A program made the translations under genes and the position numbers. Source: Comamonadaceae bacterium (lineage in GTDB: Bacteria; Pseudomonadota; Gammaproteobacteria; Burkholderiales; Burkholderiaceae_C). Taken from it: DNA of 64,000 bases. The stretch covers positions 1-64,000 of the forward strand of contig CANJWZ010000022.1 in the NCBI GenBank assembly GCA_947478725.1, written 5' to 3'. The stretch's first letter is position 1. Each line of letters opens with the position of its first letter. Positions 51,171 through 60,329 of the stretch are shown here, in pieces. The notes below the pieces were generated by a model that ran no database searches, was not told the DNA's origin, and saw only the letters and a list, made by a program, of their open reading frames with translations.

Positions 51171-52820
51171 ATGAGTGCAGTACTTGACCCCAAAGGCCAC
51201 GCTGGTGACCACGCACATGACGATCACCATGACCACGGTGCCCCCGCAGGCTGGCGTCGCTGGGTATTTGCGACCAACCATAAAGACATTGGCACGCTGT
51301 ACCTGCTGTTTGCTTTTTTCAATCTGATGTTTGGTGGGGTGCTGGCGCTTGGCATTCGTGCTGAGCTGTTTCAGCCTGGCTTGCAACTGGTCAACCCGGA
51401 GCTCTTCAACCAATTGACAACCATGCACGGCCTGATCATGGTGTTTGGCGCCATCATGCCGGCCTTTGTGGGTTTTGCAAACTGGATGATTCCGCTGCAA
51501 ATCGGCGCTGCTGACATGGCTTTTGCGCGACTGAACAACTTCAGTTTCTGGCTCATGATTCCTGCAGCTTTGATGCTGAGTACTTCCTTTTTCCTGCCTG
51601 GCGGCGCACCGGCCGCCGGATGGACGCTTTATGCACCGCTGACGCTGCAGATGGGTCCTTCCATGGACTCAGGTATTTTTGCCCTGCATTTGTTGGGTGC
51701 ATCTTCCATCATGGGATCGATCAACATCATCGTGACCATTTTGAACATGCGCGCTCCCGGCATGACGCTGATGAAAATGCCCATGTTCTGCTGGACCTGG
51801 CTGATCACAGCTTATCTTCTGATTGCCGTGATGCCCGTGCTCGCTGGGGCCATCACCATGACGCTGACAGACCGCCACTTTGGTACCAGCTTCTTCAACC
51901 CCGCTGGCGGTGGTGACCCAGTGATGTACCAGCACATCTTCTGGTTTTTCGGTCATCCAGAGGTGTACATCATGATTTTGCCGGCCTTCGGCATCATCAG
52001 TCACATCATTCCAGCGTTTTCACGCAAGCGTCTGTTTGGCTATGCATCGATGGTGTACGCGACCGGCTCGATTGCCATTTTGAGCTTCGTCGTCTGGGCG
52101 CACCACATGTTTACCACGGGCATGCCTGTGACGGGTCAGCTTTTCTTCATGTATTCGACCATGTTGATTGCCGTGCCCACAGGCGTGAAGGTATTCAACT
52201 GGATTGCAACGATGTGGAAGGGTTCGATGACGTTTGAAACCCCCATGCTGTTTGCCGTCGGCTTTATCTTTGTGTTCACCATTGGCGGCCTGACTGGCGT
52301 GATTTTGTCAGTCGCACCGATTGACACGCAACTGCAGGACACTTACTACGTGGTGGCCCACTTCCACTACGTGCTGGTGGCAGGTTCACTCTATGCGATG
52401 TTCGCCGGCTACTACTTCTGGGCTCCGAAGTGGACAGGCGTGATGTACAACGAGACACGCGGCAAGATTCACTTCTGGTGGTCATTGATTTCGTTCAACG
52501 TCACCTTCTTCCCTATGCACTTTTTGGGTCTGGCCGGTATGCCGCGCCGCTACGCTGACTACCCGATGCAGTTCGCTGACTTCAACGCCATTGCTTCCGT
52601 GGGTGCGTTCTTGTTCGGTTTTGCACAGCTTTACTTCTTTGTATTCGTGGTGCTACCCGCCATGCGCGGACAGGGAACGCCTGTGAAGGCCAACCCATGG
52701 GTTGACGAAGGCGGCAAGGGCGCTGAAGGACTGGAGTGGGAAGTCCCCTCGCCAGCACCGTTTCACACCTTTGAAACACCACCCAAGCTGGACGCCACGG
52801 CAACCCGCGTGATCGGCTGA
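51171..52820 (+). CDS. ctaD: Cytochrome c oxidase subunit I
   Basis: The 549-residue protein has twelve membrane segments. Heme and CuB ligands are visible in TTMHGLIMVFG, WFFGHPEVYIMILP (the His-Tyr crosslink region), WAHHMFTTG and VAHFHYVLVAG. The N-terminus is unusually His/Asp-rich (HAGDHAHDDHHDHG), possibly a metal-binding tail. The cytoplasmic start ATNHKDIGTLYLLFAFFNL is typical. It is the core of the aa3-type proton-pumping oxidase; GGAAAAGGAAG precedes the start. Confidence 0.98.
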   Translation: MSAVLDPKGHAGDHAHDDHHDHGAPAGWRRWVFATNHKDIGTLYLLFAFFNLMFGGVLALGIRAELFQPGLQLVNPELFNQLTTMHGLIMVFGAIMPAFVGFANWMIPLQIGAADMAFARLNNFSFWLMIPAALMLSTSFFLPGGAPAAGWTLYAPLTLQMGPSMDSGIFALHLLGASSIMGSINIIVTILNMRAPGMTLMKMPMFCWTWLITAYLLIAVMPVLAGAITMTLTDRHFGTSFFNPAGGGDPVMYQHIFWFFGHPEVYIMILPAFGIISHIIPAFSRKRLFGYASMVYATGSIAILSFVVWAHHMFTTGMPVTGQLFFMYSTMLIAVPTGVKVFNWIATMWKGSMTFETPMLFAVGFIFVFTIGGLTGVILSVAPIDTQLQDTYYVVAHFHYVLVAGSLYAMFAGYYFWAPKWTGVMYNETRGKIHFWWSLISFNVTFFPMHFLGLAGMPRRYADYPMQFADFNAIASVGAFLFGFAQLYFFVFVVLPAMRGQGTPVKANPWVDEGGKGAEGLEWEVPSPAPFHTFETPPKLDATATRVIG

Positions 52821-52839
52821 TTTTCATCACGCACACACC

Positions 52840-52953
52840 ATGTCAACACCTGACCAAAAGAAAAGTAACCTGCGGCTTGGCTTGATCCTGGCCTCAGTCG
52901 CGCTTGTGTTCTTTGCTGGCTTCATGGCAAAAATGGTTTTCTTTGGCCGCTGA
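52840..52953 (+). CDS. Cytochrome oxidase small assembly protein (37 aa)
   Basis: A 37-residue frame between ctaD and ctaG: a charged N-terminus (MSTPDQKKSNLRLG), one hydrophobic helix (LILASVALVFFAGFMAKMVFF) and a short basic end. Position and layout match the small single-span peptides conserved between coxA and cox11 in Betaproteobacteria. Its stop lies 13 bp before the ctaG start. Confidence 0.85.
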   Translation: MSTPDQKKSNLRLGLILASVALVFFAGFMAKMVFFGR

Positions 52954-52966
52954 AAGCGCAAGAGTC

Positions 52967-53563
52967 ATGGTGATCAAAAGCGAAAACATCAAAATGGTCA
53001 GCAAGCTGGGCGTGATTGTCCTGGCCATGTTTGGCTTTGGTTATGCGCTGGTGCCCATCTACAAAGCGATTTGCGAAATGACGGGTATCAATGTGCTGGC
53101 TTTGGGGGACAAACAGATCCCCGGAGCAACGCCCAAAATGCCGGCTAACACGCAGGTTGATTTAACGCGCAGCATCACCGTTGAGTTTGACAGCAATGCT
53201 CGTGGCCCCTGGCATTTCAAGCCAGCTCAAAACACGCTGAAAGTGCACCCCGGTGAATTGACCACGGTGATGTACGAATTCCAAAATACGCAAAACCGCA
53301 CCATGTCAGCGCAAGCCATTCCAAGCTACGCGCCGGCACAAGCTGGTGCGCACTTCAACAAGCTGGAGTGTTTTTGCTTTCAGCAGTACACCCTGGCACC
53401 CGGCGAAAAAAAGCAGTGGCCTGTGGCCTTTGTGATTGACCCCAAGCTGTCCAAAGATGTGAACACCATCACCTTGTCATATACGTTTTTTGAAGTGGGT
53501 GGCCGCACACCTGCTGCACCACAAGCTGTCAACGTTACTGGCAACAAGGCTGCTGGTGTATGA
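52967..53563 (+). CDS. ctaG: Cytochrome c oxidase assembly protein CtaG/Cox11
   Basis: I chose ATG 52967 (MVIKSENIKMVSKLG); 198 residues. One N-terminal membrane segment is followed by the periplasmic Cox11 domain with YALVPIYKAICEMTGIN and the copper-binding CFCF motif in KLECFCFQQYTLAPGE. It inserts CuB into subunit I. Its stop overlaps the next start (ATGA). Confidence 0.95.
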   Translation: MVIKSENIKMVSKLGVIVLAMFGFGYALVPIYKAICEMTGINVLALGDKQIPGATPKMPANTQVDLTRSITVEFDSNARGPWHFKPAQNTLKVHPGELTTVMYEFQNTQNRTMSAQAIPSYAPAQAGAHFNKLECFCFQQYTLAPGEKKQWPVAFVIDPKLSKDVNTITLSYTFFEVGGRTPAAPQAVNVTGNKAAGV

Positions 53564-53781
53564 AGAAGCCAGACAATGAGCCTGTTCATCAGCGCAAAGG
53601 CTCCATTTTTCGGACGATCAAAGCCGTGATGTGGTCATTTGTCGGGTTGCGCGCCCGCGGTGACTACGAGCGCGATGTGGCTCAGCTCAATCCGCTGCAC
53701 ATCATCGTCGTTGGCCTTGTCAGCGTGTTTGTTTTTGTAGGTAGCCTGATATTGCTGGCTACCTGGGTTGTGGGCAAATAA
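53560..53781 (+). CDS. DUF2970 small membrane protein
   Basis: A 73-residue protein with a hydrophilic N-terminus (GSIFRTIKAVMWSFVGLRARGDYERDVAQLNPLHIIVVG) and one C-terminal membrane segment. This is the DUF2970 pattern, a family that accompanies ctaG and coxC in Betaproteobacteria. It probably has an accessory role in oxidase assembly. Confidence 0.87.
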   Translation: MKKPDNEPVHQRKGSIFRTIKAVMWSFVGLRARGDYERDVAQLNPLHIIVVGLVSVFVFVGSLILLATWVVGK

Positions 53782-53845
53782 GCCGATTGCCGAAGTGTGA
53801 GAAATTCAAGAAATCATTGAGACCAGAAAGAGCAGGAGTTTGAAT

Positions 53846-54727
53846 ATGTCGTCAGCCACCACAACCGGTACCCCGCACTACTTTGTACCCGCACCCTCCA
53901 GCCATCCTGTGATGGCCTCAATCGGTCTGCTTTTTGTCGTTCTGGGTGCCAGCCAGTGGGTCAATGGCTCCAGCTGGGGCGTGTACGCGCTGGCACTGGG
54001 CATGGTGGTGTGGTTGTTCACTTTGTTTCGCTGGTTCAGTGAGTCCGTGCGGGAAAGCGAAGGCGGCTTGTATGGTCACAAAATTGATCTGTCTTTTCGC
54101 TGGTCCATGAGCTGGTTTATCTTTTCTGAAGTCATGTTTTTTGGCGCGTTTTTCACCGCTCTGTGGTGGGCCCGCATGCACTCCGTGCCAGCACTGGGCG
54201 GGCTTGAAAACGCACTGCTGTGGCCAGACTTCAAAGCTGTTTGGCCAAGCGTCGCCGCCGGCGCTACAGCATCACCGGCTGATATTGTTGAGCCCTTTCA
54301 AACTGTTGGGCCCTTCTGGTTGCCCACCATCAACACGGCTTTGCTGCTGACCTCAGGCGTGACCATGACCATTGCCCACCACGCCCTGCGCGAAGGCCAC
54401 CGCGGCAAAACCATCGCTTTCATGTGGACCACGGTGCTGCTGGGTCTGGTCTTCTTGTTCGTCCAGGGCTATGAGTACGCGCACCTGTATTCTGATTTGA
54501 ACCTCAAGCTCAATTCTGGTGTCTATGGTTCAACCTTCTACATGTTGACCGGTTTTCATGGCTTTCACGTGTTTGTCGGCATGTTGATGCTGCTCTTCAT
54601 CACCTTGCGACTGCAAAAAGGCCATTTCACGGCTGACAAGCACTTTGGTTTTGAAGGTGCGGCCTGGTACTGGCATTTTGTGGACGTGGTGTGGCTGGGT
54701 TTGTATATCCTGGTGTACTGGCTCTAA
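53846..54727 (+). CDS. ctaE: Cytochrome c oxidase subunit III
   Basis: The start is ATG 53846 behind GCAGGAG; 293 residues. Seven membrane segments with RWSMSWFIFSEVMFFGAFFTALWWAR, LLTSGVTMTIAHHALREG and HGFHVFVGMLMLLFITLRL followed by GAAWYWHFVDVVWLGLYILVYW, all standard subunit III blocks. It ends the subunit part of the operon before a bidirectional terminator. Confidence 0.97.
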   Translation: MSSATTTGTPHYFVPAPSSHPVMASIGLLFVVLGASQWVNGSSWGVYALALGMVVWLFTLFRWFSESVRESEGGLYGHKIDLSFRWSMSWFIFSEVMFFGAFFTALWWARMHSVPALGGLENALLWPDFKAVWPSVAAGATASPADIVEPFQTVGPFWLPTINTALLLTSGVTMTIAHHALREGHRGKTIAFMWTTVLLGLVFLFVQGYEYAHLYSDLNLKLNSGVYGSTFYMLTGFHGFHVFVGMLMLLFITLRLQKGHFTADKHFGFEGAAWYWHFVDVVWLGLYILVYWL

Positions 54728-54747
54728 GCGGATTGGCGCAAGCCATT

Positions 54748-54780
54748 AAAAAGGCCGCAGTGTGCGGCCTTTGTTGTTTT
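54748..54780. terminator. Terminator after ctaE (serves both strands)
   Basis: The 10 bp stem AAAGGCCGCA/TGCGGCCTTT with a 3-nt loop is flanked by A residues on the left and TGTTGTTTTG on the right. It lies between the convergent ctaE and DUF2909 genes and can serve both. Confidence 0.85.
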
Positions 54781-54803
54781 GCAGAATCGAGTTTTACCGA
54801 GTT

Positions 54804-55025
54804 TTATTTGCTGACAGGCAAGCCTGTCGGCTGAATGTAGCCCATCTTCCAAGCTATCAAAATGCAGACAAAAAGCAGCACTGAAAACCCGATGCGAAAC
54901 GCCAGTGCTTTGGCCATGTTGCTGGTTTTCGCCTTTCCGTTGGCGCCGTCTTTCATCATGAAAAACAAGGCAGTGGCCAGGCTGGCGAGAATGGCTAAAA
55001 AGGCGATGGCTACAAGATATGTCAT
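54804..55025 (-). CDS. Twin transmembrane protein (DUF2909)
   Basis: A 73-residue protein with two hydrophobic helices (MTYLVAIAFLAILASLATALFF and ALAFRIGFSVLLFVCILIAW) joined by a basic loop, DGANGKAKTSNMAK. This is the twin-transmembrane DUF2909 family, normally found beside surf1 in Betaproteobacteria. Its promoter must lie in the 18-bp gap or inside the divergent SURF1 gene. Confidence 0.88.
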   Translation of the reverse strand: MTYLVAIAFLAILASLATALFFMMKDGANGKAKTSNMAKALAFRIGFSVLLFVCILIAWKMGYIQPTGLPVSK

Positions 55026-55043
55026 ACCGAGGATTATCGGCTG

Positions 55044-55799
55044 ATGGCCAAAATTTCGCCCCCCTTGTCGAAAAATCCAAGGTTTTGGCTGCTCACGCTT
55101 GCAGCACTGCTGGCGGCTGCGCTGACCTTCTCACTGGGCCAGTGGCAACTGCGCCGGGCTGCGCAAAAGCAGGCGCTGATGGTTGCGATTGAAGGGCAAG
55201 GCAACGAATCGATTCTGAACGCCGTAGATCTGGCGACTTTTAAAAACCTGCAGGAGGCGGTGCACAGGCGTGCCACCGTCAAAGGCGTTTGGCGTGCAGA
55301 TCACACGGTGTTTCTGGACAACCGCCAGATGAACGGCAAAACCGGCCTGGTGGCAGTCACGCCCTTGGTCCTGGACGGCAGCGGACAAGTCATTTTGGTA
55401 CAGCGTGGCTGGGTCATGCGCAATTTTGAAAACCGCGCCAAGTTGCCCGATATTCAAACACCATCTGGAACTGTCATCGTCCATGGCCGCATCGCCCCAC
55501 CCCCTTCCAAGTTATATGAGTTCAAGGGCGTCGATACGTCGCGCATACGGCAGAATATTGGTATTGTTGATTTCAGCCGCGAAACTGGCCTGCCCTTGAT
55601 GTCAGTGTCGATGGTTCAAACCGGCCCAGCCAATGAAGGTTTGTTGCGTGACTGGGCTGCGCCCAATGTGGGCATTGACAAGCACTACGGCTATGCGTTT
55701 CAGTGGTTTGCTTTGTGCGCCCTTGTCGCAGGTCTTTATGCCTGGTTCCAGATCATTCACCCGTGGCGCGTCAAGCGCAAACAAGCACTTCATGCCTGA
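55044..55799 (+). CDS. SURF1-family cytochrome oxidase biogenesis protein
   Basis: The 251-residue protein has membrane helices at both ends (residues about 10-28 and 223-242) and a periplasmic domain with SLGQWQLRRAAQKQAL, GVWRADHTVFLDNRQMNGKTGLVAVTPLVL and VILVQRGWVMRNF, ending in HYGYAFQWFALCALVAGLYAWFQ. SURF1 assists heme A insertion into subunit I. Its stop overlaps the next start by 8 bp. Confidence 0.95.
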   Translation: MAKISPPLSKNPRFWLLTLAALLAAALTFSLGQWQLRRAAQKQALMVAIEGQGNESILNAVDLATFKNLQEAVHRRATVKGVWRADHTVFLDNRQMNGKTGLVAVTPLVLDGSGQVILVQRGWVMRNFENRAKLPDIQTPSGTVIVHGRIAPPPSKLYEFKGVDTSRIRQNIGIVDFSRETGLPLMSVSMVQTGPANEGLLRDWAAPNVGIDKHYGYAFQWFALCALVAGLYAWFQIIHPWRVKRKQALHA

Positions 55800-56481
55800 T
55801 ATCAGCTCCGCCTCCAATCCGCCGCAAGACGAACCACTGAGCATGACGGTACACACCCTGCCCGCGCTCAGTGACAACAGCCCAAACACCAAGGCTGGTC
55901 GCTGGAAGATGATTGCCGTGCTACTCGTGTGTGCCGCACCGGTCATCGCGTCATACGTTACCTACTATGTGATTCGCCCTGAGGGCCGACGCAATTATGG
56001 TGAGCTGATCACACCGCAGCGCCCTTTGCCAGCCATCGCCACGCTGGATTTGAACGGCAAGCCAGGCGAGTTGCCGGCATTGAAAAATCAATGGCTGCTG
56101 ATCAGTGTGGCCAGCGCAAACTGCGACACCGCTTGCCAGAATCGCCTGTATTTCCAGCGGCAAATGCGTGAGTCACTGGGCAAGGAAAAAGTGCGTGTCG
56201 ACTGGGTCTGGCTGGTGACTGATGCGGCCCCGATTGATGGTCGCATGAAACCTGCGCTGACTGAGGCGACTACACTGCGCGTACCATCGGACAAACTGGC
56301 AGAGTGGCTGCCAGCGGCAACAAGCCAGCGTCTTGAAGACCATTTGTATGTTGTGGACCCGCTGGGTAATCTGATGATGCGTTTTCCGGCCAACATGGAC
56401 GCCGCGGGCGCCGCCAAAGCCAAACGTGACCTGGACCGCTTGCTGCGCGCCTCGGGCAGCTGGGACAAAGAGGGCCGCTGA
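55792..56481 (+). CDS. SCO-like thioredoxin-fold membrane protein
   Basis: I chose ATG 55792, overlapping surf1 by 8 bp; an ATG at about 55843 is an alternative. 229 residues: one membrane helix (near residues 40-60) followed by a thioredoxin-like domain with SVASANCDTACQNRLYFQRQMR, a CxxxC resembling SCO1 copper chaperones. The SCO-type distal His is not evident. It lies between surf1 and ctaA and probably helps oxidase assembly, either as a thiol reductase or a copper carrier. Confidence 0.83.
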   Translation: MPDISSASNPPQDEPLSMTVHTLPALSDNSPNTKAGRWKMIAVLLVCAAPVIASYVTYYVIRPEGRRNYGELITPQRPLPAIATLDLNGKPGELPALKNQWLLISVASANCDTACQNRLYFQRQMRESLGKEKVRVDWVWLVTDAAPIDGRMKPALTEATTLRVPSDKLAEWLPAATSQRLEDHLYVVDPLGNLMMRFPANMDAAGAAKAKRDLDRLLRASGSWDKEGR

Positions 56482-56485
56482 CCGT

Positions 56486-57721
56486 ATGGATACGACCGAA
56501 CTCTACAACCTGAGCCCCGCGCTGCAGCTGATGGTCATGGGCATGATTGTCGCTATCGGTCCACTGGTCTGGGTCTGGCTCAAGAGCCGCCATGCACCCA
56601 CAGCCAAGCGCCTACGCGTGCTCACGCTGGTCACTTTGTTTCTTACCTTTGATCTGGTTGTCTTTGGCGCCTTCACGCGCCTGACAGACTCTGGCCTCGG
56701 CTGTCCAGACTGGCCAGGCTGCTATGGCCATGCCAGCCCGGTGGGAGCCCAATTGCACATCGATGCAGCGCAAACCGCCATGCCCACCGGCCCGGTGACC
56801 CGCCCCAAAGCCTGGGTTGAAATGATTCATCGCTACCTGGCCACCGGTGTTGGCGTGCTGATACTCACGCTGGCCTTCATCACTTGGCGTGAGCGTCGAA
56901 GGCAATCGCCGCGCGACGCAGGGCCGACCCTCAGCCCAGGAGAGACGGTGCGCAGCAGCATGCTAAACGAGCTTGCAACAAACAAAAACGACATCTCGCC
57001 TTGGTGGCCCAGCTTCACATTGCTATGGGTGTGCCTGCAAGGCGCATTCGGCGCGCTGACCGTCACCATGAAGCTGTTCCCGGCCATTGTCACCATGCAC
57101 CTGCTCGGGGGCTTGGTGCTGCTTGCGCTGCTCAAGGTTCAAAGTGTTGGTTATGCCATCGCACAAGGCGAACTCTCGCCTCTACCCTTGCAACGCGCCA
57201 CACGGCTTTTTATCGTTGCGACCTTTGCCCTGCTGTGGCTACAAATCGCCCTCGGCGGCTGGGTCAGCACCAACTACGCGGTGCTGGCGTGCACCGACTT
57301 TCCCGCGTGCCAAAACTCAATGTGGCCCGACATGAACTTCCGCGAAGGCTTTACCTTGTGGCGTGAACTTGGCGCAGGACTGAACGGCGAAAACATCAGT
57401 TTTCAGGCACTGACCGCCATCCATTACGTGCATCGTCTGAGCGCCTATCTGGTGTTTGCCGCCCTGATTGGCTTGGCCGTCAAGCTTTACAAAATACAAG
57501 CCCTGCGCAACGCTGCCAGGTGGTTGCTGGGGCTGGGTGTCCTGCAGGTTGCTACCGGCCTTGGCAATGTGCTGCTGGGTTGGCCGCTGGCAGCCGCTGT
57601 GATGCACACCGGCGGCGCTGCAGCGCTGGTGATGGTACTCACCGGTATCGTCTGCGTCAGCCGCAGCGCAAACCAGACCGTCAGTGCGTCAAAATTCAGC
57701 TCTTCCCGATTGTTTGCATGA
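56486..57721 (+). CDS. ctaA: Heme A synthase (COX15/CtaA)
   Basis: I chose ATG 56486; 411 residues with eight membrane segments. The first half has [26 protein letters not shown] and [15 protein letters not shown], the second half [21 protein letters not shown] and [17 protein letters not shown], with the heme-ligand His residues of the COX15 family. It converts heme O to heme A. Its stop overlaps the ctaB start (ATGA). Confidence 0.96.
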   Translation: MDTTELYNLSPALQLMVMGMIVAIGPLVWVWLKSRHAPTAKRLRVLTLVTLFLTFDLVVFGAFTRLTDSGLGCPDWPGCYGHASPVGAQLHIDAAQTAMPTGPVTRPKAWVEMIHRYLATGVGVLILTLAFITWRERRRQSPRDAGPTLSPGETVRSSMLNELATNKNDISPWWPSFTLLWVCLQGAFGALTVTMKLFPAIVTMHLLGGLVLLALLKVQSVGYAIAQGELSPLPLQRATRLFIVATFALLWLQIALGGWVSTNYAVLACTDFPACQNSMWPDMNFREGFTLWRELGAGLNGENISFQALTAIHYVHRLSAYLVFAALIGLAVKLYKIQALRNAARWLLGLGVLQVATGLGNVLLGWPLAAAVMHTGGAAALVMVLTGIVCVSRSANQTVSASKFSSSRLFA

Positions 57722-58623
57722 GCACCACCGACACCTTTTTACCTGCGCAGGTGCCGTCCAAATTCCGGCAGTTTTATGTGCTGACCAAGCCGCGAGTGGT
57801 GCAACTGATTGTGTTTTGCGCGCTGATTGGCATGGTGCTGGCTGTTCCCGGCGTCCCCAGCTTGGCTGACCTGCAACGGGGGCTGGTTGCCTGCGTCGGC
57901 ATCTGGCTGGTCGCAGGCGCAGCCGCTGCCTTCAATTGCCTGGTTGAGCAGGGCATCGACGCGCGCATGAAGCGCACCGCCATGCGGGCCACCGCACAGG
58001 GCCAGATCAGCAACTGGCTGACGCTGACTTTTTCAGCCGTCCTGTGCACCATTGGCTCGGTCATTTTGTATCGCTGGGTCAATCCGCTGACGATGTGGCT
58101 GACCTTCGCCACCTTTGTCGGTTATGCCGTTGTTTACACCGTGATTTTGAAGCCCCTGACGCCGCAAAACATTGTGATTGGCGGCGCCTCAGGCGCCATG
58201 CCGCCGGTGCTGGGCTGGGCCGCCATGACCGCCTCTGTCGGCCCCGAGGCGCTGATTTTGTTTCTCATCATCTTTTTATGGACACCGCCGCACTTCTGGG
58301 CGCTGGCCCTGTACCGGGTTGAGGACTATCGCAAGGCTGGCTTGCCGATGCTGCCCGTGACCCACGGGAACGAATTCACCCGACTACAGATTTTTCTGTA
58401 CACACTGGTGCTTTTCCCGGCTTGCCTGATGCCGTTTGTGTTTCAGATGAGTGGCTGGCTGTACCTGATCGCGGCAACAGGTTTGAGTTTTGGCTTCAGC
58501 TGGTATGGCTTCAAGCTGTGGCGCAATTACTCTGATGCGCTGGCTCGCAAGACGTTTCGCTTTTCCCTGATTCACCTGTCAGCCCTCTTTGCAGCGCTGC
58601 TGGTAGACCACTACCTTATTTAG
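57718..58623 (+). CDS. ctaB: Heme O synthase (protoheme IX farnesyltransferase)
   Basis: I chose ATG 57718; 301 residues with nine membrane segments. The UbiA-type prenyl diphosphate sites are visible: [24 protein letters not shown] (DxxMxR) and the second Asp-rich loop near [17 protein letters not shown]. It attaches the farnesyl chain to heme B. It is coupled to ctaA, so heme A is made from one transcript. Confidence 0.97.
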   Translation: MSTTDTFLPAQVPSKFRQFYVLTKPRVVQLIVFCALIGMVLAVPGVPSLADLQRGLVACVGIWLVAGAAAAFNCLVEQGIDARMKRTAMRATAQGQISNWLTLTFSAVLCTIGSVILYRWVNPLTMWLTFATFVGYAVVYTVILKPLTPQNIVIGGASGAMPPVLGWAAMTASVGPEALILFLIIFLWTPPHFWALALYRVEDYRKAGLPMLPVTHGNEFTRLQIFLYTLVLFPACLMPFVFQMSGWLYLIAATGLSFGFSWYGFKLWRNYSDALARKTFRFSLIHLSALFAALLVDHYLI

Positions 58624-58628
58624 GTTTT

Positions 58629-59258
58629 ATGCTGATGAACGCTATTCATTCAGGAGCTTATCGCCCCTTAATCCATTGGGTTAAAGCCATTTTTACGCCT
58701 CTTTTCGCGCTGTTTTTGGTGGCCTGCGCGCCAGACAAGCCGCAATTCAAAAGCATCGACCTGACTGGCGCTAACTATGCCAAAGACTTTGCGCTACCCG
58801 ACCAAAACGGCAAAACCCGAAGCATCAAGGACTTTGCGGGCAAGGTGGTGGTGGTGTTTTTTGGTTTTACCCAGTGCCCCGATGTCTGCCCGACGTCGAT
58901 GACCGAACTGGCAGACATCAAAAAGTCACTCGGTGCAGATGGCGACAAGCTGCAAGGCGTGTTCATCTCGGTGGACCCCGAGCGCGACACGCCCGATATT
59001 CTCAAAGCCTACATGGGCAACTTTGATCCGACCTTTCTGGCCTTGCGACCCAGCGCCGAGCAACTGCCAGTGGTCGCCAAAGACTTCAAGATTTACTACA
59101 AAAAAGTGGAAGGCCGCACCGCCAGCAGTTACAGCGTGGACCATTCAGCCGGCAACTACATTTACGACACGCAGGGCCGTCTGCGCCTTTACAACCGCTA
59201 CGGCAGCGGGGCAGAAGGCTTGACCGCCGACATCCGCTTGCTGCTCAAAGGCAAGTAA
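58629..59258 (+). CDS. SCO1/SenC-family copper chaperone lipoprotein
   Basis: The 209-residue protein starts at ATG 58629 (an ATG at 58635 is possible). The signal has a lipobox (LFLVACAP, Cys near residue 34). The mature domain has the copper ligands CPDVCP and the distal His in YSVDHSAGNYIYD, plus FFGFTQCPDVCPTSMTELADIKK. It delivers copper to CuA of subunit II. The first about 22 residues coincide with a mini-repeat copy that has become part of the signal peptide region. Confidence 0.94.
   Translation: MLMNAIHSGAYRPLIHWVKAIFTPLFALFLVACAPDKPQFKSIDLTGANYAKDFALPDQNGKTRSIKDFAGKVVVVFFGFTQCPDVCPTSMTELADIKKSLGADGDKLQGVFISVDPERDTPDILKAYMGNFDPTFLALRPSAEQLPVVAKDFKIYYKKVEGRTASSYSVDHSAGNYIYDTQGRLRLYNRYGSGAEGLTADIRLLLKGK
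58640..58695 (-). repeat. AT-rich mini-repeat, copy 9 (sco signal-peptide region)
   Basis: In minus orientation it reads AAAATGGCTTTAACCCAAT, GGATTAAGGGGCGATAAG and GAATGAATAGCG, matching the block order of the other copies. It is translated on the plus strand as the N-terminal part of Sco (MNAIHSGAYRPLIHWVK). Confidence 0.65.
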
Positions 59259-59270
59259 GTTTCGGCCACA

Positions 59271-59305
59271 AAAAAGCCATTGCTGCTGTTGCGGCAATGG
59301 CTTTT
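59271..59305. terminator. Bidirectional terminator between sco and rpoH
   Basis: The stem AAAAGCCATTGC/GCAATGGCTTTT (12 bp, 10-nt loop) lies between convergent genes, with A residues before and a T run in the closing stem. It functions on both strands by symmetry. Confidence 0.85.
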
Positions 59306-59325
59306 CAGGTCATTCGATGGATGAT

Positions 59326-60294
59326 TTACGCGTAGTCAACCAATACTTTTTTCATCTTCTTCATCGCCGCTACTTCAATCTGGCGAATCCGTTCCGCGCT
59401 CACGCCATACACCGCTGCCAGGTCATGCAGCGTCATGCCGCCTGAGCCGTCGTCGTTGACCTTCAGCCAGCGCTCTTCAACAATTTTGCGTGAGCGTTCG
59501 TCCAGGCCTTGCAAGGCGGTCGCAATACCGTCCGTGGCCAAGTTGTCTCGTGCATGGGCTTCCATCAGTGCGGTAGGCTCTTGCGCGCTGTCAGCCAGAT
59601 AGGCAATCGGGCCAAACGCCTCTTCGCCGTCGTCGCTGGGGCTCGGGTCCAGCAGCACGTCGCCACCGGACATGCGCTGCTCCATTTCAATGACTTCTTC
59701 ACGCTTGACGTTCAGCGATTTGGCCATCTGGCTGATCTGGTCGTCGCTCAGCGTGTCGCGGTGGGTCGCCACGTCCGCATCGTCCTTGTAACCCTGTTTC
59801 ATCGAGCGCAGGTTAAAGAACAGCTTGCGCTGCGCCTTGGTGGTGGCCACTTTCACCATGCGCCAGTTTTTCAAAATGTACTCGTGCATCTCGGCCTTGA
59901 TCCAGTGCAGCGCATAGCTGACCAGCCGTACACCCTGGTCCGGGTCAAAGCGCTTGACGGCTTTCATCAGGCCAATGTTGCCTTCCTGGATCAAGTCACC
60001 ATGGGGCAAACCATACCCCAGGTACTTGCGCGAGGTGGAGACGACCAAGCGCAAGTGAGAGAGCACTAACTTCTCCGCCGAGGCCATGTCGTTGGCATCG
60101 CGCAGCTGGCGGGCAAAGGTTTGCTCCTGCTCCAGGGTGAGCATGGGCAGCCGGTTAACAGCCGAAATATAGGCATCCAGGTTACCCAGAGGCGGCAACA
60201 GCGACCAAGGATTGGCGCTCGCAACACCCGTGGTACCAGTCAGAACCGGGACAGCCAAGGCAGAGGAAGCAAGCGGATATGAGGCACAGGACAC
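59326..60294 (-). CDS. rpoH: RNA polymerase sigma-32 (heat-shock sigma factor)
   Basis: I chose GTG 60294, 6 bp after AAAGGAGT; 322 residues. It has sigma region 1.2 (LGNLDAYISAVNRLPMLTLEQEQ), 2.1-2.4 (LIQEGNIGLMKAVKRFDPDQGVRLVSYALHWIKAEMHEYILKN), the RpoH box (KAQRKLFFNLRSMKQ) and region 4.2 (MTLHDLAAVYGVSAERIRQIEVAAMKKMKKVL). The promoter overlaps a CIRCE element, implying control by HrcA in addition to the usual sigma-32 feedback. Confidence 0.97.
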   Translation of the reverse strand: MSCASYPLASSALAVPVLTGTTGVASANPWSLLPPLGNLDAYISAVNRLPMLTLEQEQTFARQLRDANDMASAEKLVLSHLRLVVSTSRKYLGYGLPHGDLIQEGNIGLMKAVKRFDPDQGVRLVSYALHWIKAEMHEYILKNWRMVKVATTKAQRKLFFNLRSMKQGYKDDADVATHRDTLSDDQISQMAKSLNVKREEVIEMEQRMSGGDVLLDPSPSDDGEEAFGPIAYLADSAQEPTALMEAHARDNLATDGIATALQGLDERSRKIVEERWLKVNDDGSGGMTLHDLAAVYGVSAERIRQIEVAAMKKMKKVLVDYA

Positions 60295-60329
60295 AGTAGA
60301 ACTCCTTTGGGAAACTGCATTCAGACTAA

